From DASVWH01 sp036389715 (GTDB lineage Bacteria > Acidobacteriota > Blastocatellia > Pyrinomonadales > Pyrinomonadaceae): a stretch of DNA of 17,321 nt. The DNA is taken from NCBI GenBank assembly GCA_036389715.1, contig DASVWH010000240.1:1-17321 (forward strand), given 5' to 3'. Within the stretch, counting starts at the first letter, position 1. Each line of letters starts with the position of its first letter. The notes beneath the pieces were generated by a model. The model was not told the origin of the DNA. It was given only the letters and a program-made list of their open reading frames with translations, and searched no databases. Positions 6,120 to 15,100 of this stretch are shown here, one piece after another. The translations under genes and the position numbers were made by a program.

Positions 6120-9100
6120 GGCGGCGTGCGTCGCCTGACGAACACGACGGAAGAAGGTCTCAGTCTCAATCCTTCGCTGAGCGGCAACGGGCGTCGCGTC
6201 GCTTTCGAGAGCACGGAAGACATCGCGCGCGCGGGCGGCGGCGACCACTTCCGCTCGATTCGCGCCGATCTCAACAGCGAGCCGCCGACATTCATGCAGC
6301 TCGGCGGGACGCGCTCGCCCGCGCCCGGCATCTCTCAGGACGGCTCGCGCATCGCATTTGCGGCCAAGGAAGACCCGCTCGGGACCAATCCCGACGGCAA
6401 TTCGGAAATCTTCTTCTTCGACGGCTCCGCGCTCCGGCAGGTCACGAACACGACTCCCGCAGACATTTCCCAGCGCGTGCGCGACGGAAATTTTCAGCCG
6501 TCGCTCTCGGACGACGGCCGCTTCATAGCCTTCTCTTCAAACCGCAACCTGGCGAGCGCGAACGCCGACGCCAATCTCGAAATCTTCATTTACGACACCG
6601 CCACGCAGGGCTTCACGCAGTTAACCAGTACTACGGAAGCGGTCGGCGCATCGGATGCCAAGATTAGCGGCGACGGCACGCGCGTCGCCTACATTCGTCA
6701 AACGGGCGCAACGCCCGCCGTCCAGCGCGACCTCGTGCTACAGGATCGTGCGGGCGGCGCGCCGCGCGTCTTGGCGACTAATGTTCAGGCGCTGGCCTTT
6801 ACCTACGGGCGCGCCATCAGCGACGACGGCACGCGGATAGTCTATTCGGCCGAGACCGCGACGAACTCCAGCCAGGTCTTCCTCTACGACGGCAGGAGCA
6901 ATACGACGCGGCAGGTGACGACGCTCGCGGCGCGCGAAACCGACGTGCCGCTGCATCCGACCATCAGCGGCGACGGCAATCGCCTGGCCTTTGCGACGCG
7001 CCGCACGGTCATCCCCGGCAACTCCGACAACAGCATAGAGCTTTACACTTACGACGTACTGACCGCCCGCTTCACGCGCGTCACGAGCGCGCCCGCCGAA
7101 GCGGACGGCTTTAACGGCAGCACGCGCGTCGTCGAGGTCGTCTCCTCTCTGAACGACAACGGCTCCGTCATAGCTTTTAATTTCCCGCGCCTCCTGACCG
7201 AAACGGTAGCCAACACAGAGCTTCAGAACAATTCGGAAATCTATGTCACGGCCATCCCGCTGACGCTGACCGTCCTTAACGGAGCATCCTTCGGCCACGA
7301 GCCTGCGCCGGTGAAGGCGGTCGCGCCCAACAGCATCGCCGTCGCCCTGGGCAGTTCGCTCGCTTCCACGACCGAGCACTCGCAGCGCCAGGCCGACGGC
7401 ACTTTCCCGCGCTCCGTCGGCGGCACGACCGTCACAGTCAACGGTCGCCAGGCTCAAATCTTTTACGTCTCGCCCACGCAGGTCAATTTCCTCGTCCCGG
7501 CTGAAACGGAACTGGGGACGGCCGAAGTGGTCGTCACCAATGCGGAAGGCTTCCAATCGCGCGGCTCTGTGACGGTCCTGCGCGCCGCTCCGGGCGTCTT
7601 TACCTACAGCGGCGACGGGCTGGGAGAGGGCGTCATTCTCAACGCCGACACGCTCCAGCCCGGCCCCTTCGACCCCTCCAACGGCCAGTTGAGACTGCTG
7701 ATCTTCACGACCGGAGCGCGCAACGCCACGCAGGTCACGGTCACGGCCGCCGGGCGCTCTTTGACCGTCGAAACCGTGACGCCCTCGTCAAACATGCCCG
7801 GGCTGGACGAAATACGCGTCCTCGTCCCTTCGGACCTGCGCGGCGCTGGGACGGTCGAGCTCGTCGTTCACGCCGACGGACGCGACAGCAATCCGGTCAC
7901 CGTCATCTTCAGCGGCGACGCGCACCGCGATGTTGTCATTAACGAAGTGCTGGCCGACCCGCCCGACGGGCAGGCGGGTGACGCTAACCACGACGGCGTT
8001 CGCAGCGGCTCCGACGATGAGTTCGTCGAGTTGGTCAACACCAGCGGGCGCGATCTGGACATCAGCGGTTATCAACTGCTGACGCGCAGCACGAGTGCGA
8101 CCTCCGATACCGTGCGCCATACTTTCGCGGCCGGGACGATCTTTCCGGCGGGTTCGGCCATCGTCGTCTTCGGCGGCGGCGCTTTCGATCCGGCCGATCC
8201 CGTCTTCGGCGGCGCGCAGGTCTTGAAGGCTTCCACGGGCGGGCTCTCGCTGATTAACTCCGGCGGGGTCGTGACCCTGCAGAGCGTGTCGCACGAGACC
8301 GTTGACATCTTTTCCTACGGCGGCTCGACCGGGCTCAACGGCGATGCCAATCAATCGCTGACGCGCTCGCCCGACGCGACCGGCCAGTTCGCGCCGCACT
8401 CGACGGCGCCCGGCAGCGGCGGTCGTCTCTTCAGTCCGGGGACGAGGATTGACGGCTCGCCCTTCATCACACAGTCAATCTCGCGCATCGAAATCACGCC
8501 GACCGAGGCGACTATCAACGTCGGCGCGCAGCAGCAATTTACGGCACGCGCCTACGACGCCAACGGCCAGCTCCTGACCGGCGTGCTGTTCCAGTGGCAG
8601 TCGAGCAATCCGGCAGTCGCCACCGTTGACCAGAACGGACTGGCGACGGGCGTCTCGGCCGGGACGACCCAAATCAGGGCTTCCGCGCGCGGTGTCCAGT
8701 CAGGCCCGGCGCTGCTGACCGTCCGAGATGTCGAGCGCACACTGACGCGCGTCGAGGTCACGCCTTCGCCCGCGACGATTCCCGTCGGAGGCTCTCAACA
8801 GTTCACTGCCCGCGGCTTCGATCAATTCGGCAACGAGATTACGGGGCTGGCCTTCGTCTGGGAATCATCCAATACGGCGGTCGCCACCGTTGACCAGAGC
8901 GGGCTCGCGACCGCGATTGCGCAGGGCCAGGCCATTATCAAGGCCACGTCGCAGGGCGTCTCCGGGACGGCGACGCTGAACGTCACGCCGCCGACTCTCG
9001 TCATCAACGAGGTGCTCGCGGACCCGCCCGGCAGCGCGACGACCGACACGCAGGGCGACGCCAATCATGACGGCGTGCGCAGCAGCTCCGACGACGAGTT

Positions 9101-12100
9101 TGTCGAGCTGGTCAATGCGACTACGGCGGGGCTGGACATTTCCGGCTGGACACTGCGCACGCGCGCGACCGGCAGCACGACAGAGACCGTGCGCCACACT
9201 TTCATCGCGGGCCGCACTGTTCCGGCGGGCGAAGCGATTGTCGTCTTCGGCGGCGGCGCTTTCGACCCGGCCAATCCTGCTTTCCGTTGCGCGCAGGTGG
9301 TTAAGGCTTCGACGGGCGGCCTCTCGCTGACCAATGGCGGCCTGACGCTCGTCGTTCGCGATGCGGCGGGCAATCTCGTCACGCAGTTTGCTTACGGCAC
9401 TTCGACGCCGCTCAACGGCGACGCCAACCAATCGCTGACGCGCTCACCCGACATCACGGGCGCGTTTACCCTGCACTCGACAGCGCCCGGCAGCGATGGC
9501 CGCGTCTTTAGCCCCGGCACGCGTGTCAACGGCTCGCCGTTTGGCAACTGCCCGGCGCGCCTGGCCAGCGTCACCATCTCGCCGTCGTCCGCGAGCATCG
9601 TCACGGGCCAGTCCACACAGTTTACGGCCCAGGCCTTCGACCAGTTCGGCCAGCCGCTGCCAGGCGCTACGATCAGCTTCGCCTCCGATAACACGGGCGT
9701 CGCCACGGTTGATTCCGTGACGACGGACCCGAGCACCGGCATCGCCACGGCGACCGTTACGGGCCGCGCACCGGGCACGGCGCATATCACCGCGCAGGCC
9801 ACCGACGGCGCGACGACCGTCAGCAGCAGCCAGGCCACCCTGACCGTGACCTCGCAAGCGATTACTTACTCCGTTTCGGGTCAGGTCAAAGATGTCGGCA
9901 ACAATCCGCTGAGCGGGGTGCTGATTACTTTCGAGATGAATTTCGAGGGAACGCTTTCGACCCGGACCGTTGTGACGGATGCCAACGGAAACTATTCATC
10001 CGGCGACCTGGGCTGCCAGAACAGCGTCAAGGTCACGCCCTCGAAGACCGGCTATACCTTTAGCCCTTCGGCCATCAGCTTCGTCAGTACGCGATGCCTG
10101 AGCGGCAGCGACACGGCCAACTTCACCGGCACACCGGCCTCCGCAGGCACGCTCGTCATCAGCCAGATTTACGGCGGCGGCGGCAACACGGGCGCGACCT
10201 ACACGCATGATTTCGTCGAAATCTTCAACTCCGGGACGACGACGGTCAATTTTGCGACGACGCCTTACTCCATCCAGTACACGGGCGCGGCCGGTAGCTT
10301 CGGAGGAGCGACGGCCTCTTCCCTGACCGTCATCAATTCGGGGACGATTGCGCCCGGCCAGTACTTCCTGGTCCAGGAGTTCGGGCCGACGACAGCGGCC
10401 GGGGTTGCGCTGCCGACGCCGGACGCGACCGGCAGCATCAACCTGGCAACCAGCGGCGGCAAGGTCGCGCTCGTCATCGGGACGGCTCCCGTGAGCGCGG
10501 TCGCCTGCCCCGGTGATGATCCGGCGACGACACAGCCCAACCCGGCCAATAACAACATCGCGGACTTTGTCGGCTACGGCAGCGCCGCGTCCGCCACCTG
10601 CTACGAGGGACAGGGGCCAGCGCCCGCGCACGCCAACACGACCGCCGACTTCAGGAAAGCGGGCGGTTGCCTGGACTCGAACAACAATGCGTTCGACTTC
10701 CTCGTCGGACGGACCACGCCGCGTAATACGGCTTCGCCCTTGAACAACTGTGCGAGCGGCGGCAGGCCCGAGATGACGATTAGCGACGTGACCGTGACGG
10801 AAGGCAATACGGGGACTGTCAACGCCACCTTCGCCGTCACGCTCTCCGTCCCCGCGAGTTCCACGGTGACGGTTGACTTTACGACGGCGGACGGGACGGC
10901 GACGGCCGGGACCGATTATCAGGCGACGAGCGGCACGCTGACCTTCGCGCCGGGTGATTTAACTAAGACCGTGACGGTGCTCGTCAACGGCGACACGCTG
11001 GATGAAGCGAACGAGACTTTCTTCGTTAACCTGACGAACGCCGTCAACGCCACGCTGCTCGATAATCAGGGCCAGGGCACGATCACGGATAATGACGCGG
11101 CCCCGACCATCTCCATTAATGACACGTCGGTCGCGGAAGGCGATGCCGGGACGACAAGCGCTACTTTCAACGTCACGCTCTCGGCGGCGAGCGGCCAGAC
11201 CGTGACCGTCAACTACGCGACCGCAGACGGCACGGCGACAGCCGGGACCGATTATCAGGCGGCGACGGGAACGCTCACCTTCAGCCCCGGACAGACGACT
11301 CAAACCGTGACCGTCCTCGTCAACGGCGACACGACCTTTGAGCCGAGCGAGACTTTCAACGTCAACCTGACGGGGCCAACCAACGCCACCATTGCAGACC
11401 CGCTTGGCCAGGGCACGATCACGAATGATGATGCTCCGCCTTCGACGCCTGCCGTCTCCATCAATGATATCGCGGTCACGGAAGGCAACACGGGCACGAA
11501 GACCCTGGACTTTACAGTCTCTCTCTCGACATCCGGCACGCAGCCCATTACGGTGGATTACGCGACCGCGGACGGGACGGCAACAGCCGGGACCGATTAC
11601 CTGGCCGCCACCGGAATGCTGACCTTCGCGCCGGGAGAGACCGTCAAGACCATCAGCGTCACCATCAACGGCGACACGACCATCGAGCCTGACGAGACCT
11701 TCTTCGTCAATCTGACGAACCCCGTCAACGCTACCTTCACGGATCCGCAGGGCCAGGGCACTATCACCAACGACGATACGGCTCCGCCGGTCGCGGGCGT
11801 GGTCGTCATCAGCCAGATTTACGGCGGCGGCGGTAATACGGGCGCTCCCTTCAACGCGGACTTCATAGAGCTTTTCAATCCCGGCACGAGCGCCGTTGAC
11901 ATCACCACCTGGTCGGTGCAGTACGCTTCCGGCTCCAGCACGAGCGGCAATTTCTCTGTCACGCCGCTTTGCCCGACCGGGACCTGCTCGATTGCTGCGG
12001 GCGGATATTTCCTCGTTAAGGAAGCGGGCGGCGCGACCGGCAGCTCTTTCACGGCGGACGTGACGGGGACCATCGGGATGAGCGCGAGCAGCGGGAAGGT

Positions 12101-15100
12101 GGCGCTGGTAACGACGACCACGCCGCTCAGCGCGGCCTCCGGCTGCTCGACCCTGCTGGCCGGTGCGGTTGATTTCGTCGGCTACGGCAGCGCCACCTGT
12201 TTCGAGGGCACTGGGCCGACGCCCGCTCCCGGCAATACGACCGCTGCGCTCAGAAAATCGGGTGGCTGCCAGGACACCAACGACAATGCGTCCGATTTCC
12301 TGGTCGGCACGCCCACGCCTCGCTACAGCGGCTCGCCGCGTAACTTCTGCAACGGCGTCTCCGTCTCGATTGACAATGTGACGGTCACGGAAGGCAACAG
12401 CGGGACAGTGGCCGCGAACTTTACCGTCACGCTCTCTGCCGCGAGCGCGCAGACGGTCACGGTTGACTTTACGACGGCGGACGGGACGGCGACCGCCGGT
12501 AGCGACTATCAATCGAACGGCGGGACACTGACCTTCGCGCCGGGTGATTTAACTAAGACCGTGACGGTGCTCGTCAACGGCGACACGCTGGATGAAGCGA
12601 ACGAGACTTTCTTTGTTAACCTGACGAATGCCGTCAACGCCAACATCTCTGCCTCGCAGGGGACGGGCACGATTACCGACGACGATGCGACGCCTTCCCT
12701 TTCGATCAACGACGTGACCGTTGCGGAGGGCAACGCGGGGGCCGGAACGACCAACGCGACCTTCACCGTCACGCTCTCGGCCCAGAGCGGCCAGCAAGTG
12801 ACGGTTGATTTCGCAACGGCAGCCGGTTCCGCAACAGCCGGGACCGATTACCAGGCCACCAGCGGCACGCTGACCTTCGCGCCCGGCCAGACGAGCAAGA
12901 CCGTGACCGTGCTCGTCAACGGCGATACCGATTTCGAGAACGACGAGACCTTCTTCGTCAATCTGACGAACCCCGTCAACGCCACCCTCACGGACCCGCA
13001 GGGCCAGGCTACCATCACGAACGACGATCCCGCGCCGGTCATCCCTGCGCTCTCGATCAACGATGCCACGGTCACGGAAGGCGACGTGGGGACGGTCAAT
13101 GCGACCTTTACCGTCACGCTCTCTTCGACGAGCACGCAGACGGTGACGGTCAACTACAGCACTTCGACGACTCCGGGAACGGCGACGGCAGAGGCGGATT
13201 ACCTGGCGGCTGCGGGAATGCTGACCTTCGCGCCCGGCGAGACGACGCAGACCATCACGGTGACGGTCAAAGGCGATACCCTGGTCGAGCCTGACGAGAC
13301 CTTCTTCGTCACTCTTTCCAGCCCGACTAATGCCACTCTTCTCGACAACCAGGGCCAGGGCACGATCAGCAACGACGACTTCGCGCATCTGGTCATCAGC
13401 CAGGTCTACGGCGGCGGCGGCAATACGGGCGCCCCGTACACGAACGACTTCATCGAAATCTTCAATCGCGGGACGACGACCGTTAATTTCGCAACGACGC
13501 CCTACTCGGTCCAGTACGCTAGCGCGGCCAGCAGCTTCGGGGCGGCGAATACAATAACGGTCATCAATTCCGGGACGATTGCTCCCGGCCAGTATTTCTT
13601 AATTCAAGAGGCGGCAACTAACACTGCGTCGTGCGGCAGCGCCCCGTGCGGCGCGGCCCTGCCGACGCCTGATGCGAGCGGGAATATCAACCTGGCGACC
13701 ACCGGCGGCAAGGTCGCGCTCGTCTCCGGCACGGCCCCCGTCACGGCCGCCGCGTGTCCCGGCGCGACCACTCCCGCGACCACACCCAATTCACTGACGA
13801 TAGTTGACTTCCTAGGTTACGGGACCGCCAACTGCTACGAGGGAACTGCGGCCGCGCCCGCGCACGCCAACACGACCGCCGATTTCAGGAAAGCCGGTGG
13901 CTGCCTGGATACAGATCAGAACTCGACGGACTTCTTCGTCTCCGCGCCCACCCCGCGTAACACGTTCTCGCCCACGAATGATTGCAGCGGCGGCCTGAGG
14001 CCGGAGATTACCATCAACGACCGCGCGCTCTCGGAGAGCAACACCTCTGTCGCCTTCACGGTCACGCTTTCGACCGCGAGCACGCTGACCGTCACGGTTG
14101 ATTTCAGCACCGCCAACGGCACTGCGATTGCGGGCGCGGATTACACGGCCACGAGCGGGACGCTCACCTTCGCTCCGGGCGACACGAGCAAGACGATTAC
14201 CGTCACCGTCAACAATGACGCGCTCGACGAGGCGAACGAGACCTACTTCGTCAATCTCTCTAACCCCTCGAACGGCACGATCCTCGACGGGCAGGGCCTG
14301 GGGACCATCAACGATAACGACCCGACCCCGTCGCTCTCAATCAACAACGCCTCGGTCGCGGAGGGCGACAGCGGAACCAAGACGCTCGACCTGACGGTCA
14401 CACTCTCGGCGGCGAGCGGCCAGACCGTGACCGTCAACTACGCGACCGCGGACGGCACGGCGACGGCCGGGACCGATTACGTGGCCGCCACCGGAATGCT
14501 GACCTTCGCGCCGGGAGAGACCGTCAAGACCATCAGCGTCACCATCAACGGCGACACGACTATCGAACCGGACGAGACCTTCTCCGTCACTCTTTCCGGC
14601 GCGACGAACGCTACTCTCCCGGCCGCCCCCGGACAGGGCACGATCACGAATGATGATGTCGCGGTTGACCTGTCAATCACCAAGACGGATACGCCCGACC
14701 CCGTCAACGCGGGCGAGAATATTACCTACACGCTGACCGTGACCAACAACTCCGCGACCGCTGCGGCCCAGAGCGTGACGGTCAGCGACCAGATTCCGGC
14801 GAACACGACCCTCGTCTCCGTCGGCACGCCGCCCACCGGGTGGACGCGCACGGATGCGACCCCGCCGGGCGGAACCGGGACTATCACTTTCAGCCGGGCG
14901 ACGATGCCCGCGACCGCCCCCGAAAAGACTGCGACCTTCACCATCACGGTCAACGTCAATTCGAGCGCGGCCAATAATTCGAGCATCGGCAACACCGCCA
15001 CCGTATCGAGCACGACCGAGGATGATAATCCGTCCAACAACTCTGCCACGACGGCGACGGCCGTGCGCACGCCCGCCGACCTGGCGCTCGCCAAGTCGGT

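Larger units (their letters stand above)
10143..14657 (+). repeat. Tandem supermodules: LTD followed by Calx-beta domains, three times
   Basis: Three LTDs of a second subtype, opening with VISQ[IV]YGGGGNTGA and ending in a Cys-rich tail with NTTA-[FL]RK-GGC, lie at 10143-10754, 11778-12356 and 13383-13994. Each is followed by Calx-beta domains: three (10770-11096, 11097-11432, 11433-11777), three (12357-12686, 12687-13028, 13029-13379) and two (13995-14321, 14322-14657). All eight Calx-beta copies show V-EG, DYATADGTATAGTDY-type, GTLTFAPG, NGDT and DETF-VNL patterns, usually ending in GTITNDD. Calx-beta acidic loops bind Ca2+. The supermodule pitch is about 1.6 kb. Confidence 0.88.

Noticed and set aside
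6738..9857. Several - strand open frames of 130-270 codons
   Set aside because: All lie within the continuous + strand frame with PD40, TIGR03437-like, LTD and BIG_2 signatures; the antisense products are Arg-rich and low in recognisable motifs.
10959..12512. Long - strand open frame (517 codons)
   Set aside because: It is antisense to the Calx-beta and LTD repeats, extremely Arg/Gly/Asp rich and itself repetitive, with no recognisable domain. The + strand frame gives clear domains, so this is a shadow of repeated high-GC codons.
12549..13388. Long - strand open frame (279 codons)
   Set aside because: Same kind of antisense shadow over Calx-beta 4-6; its repeats mirror those of the + strand.
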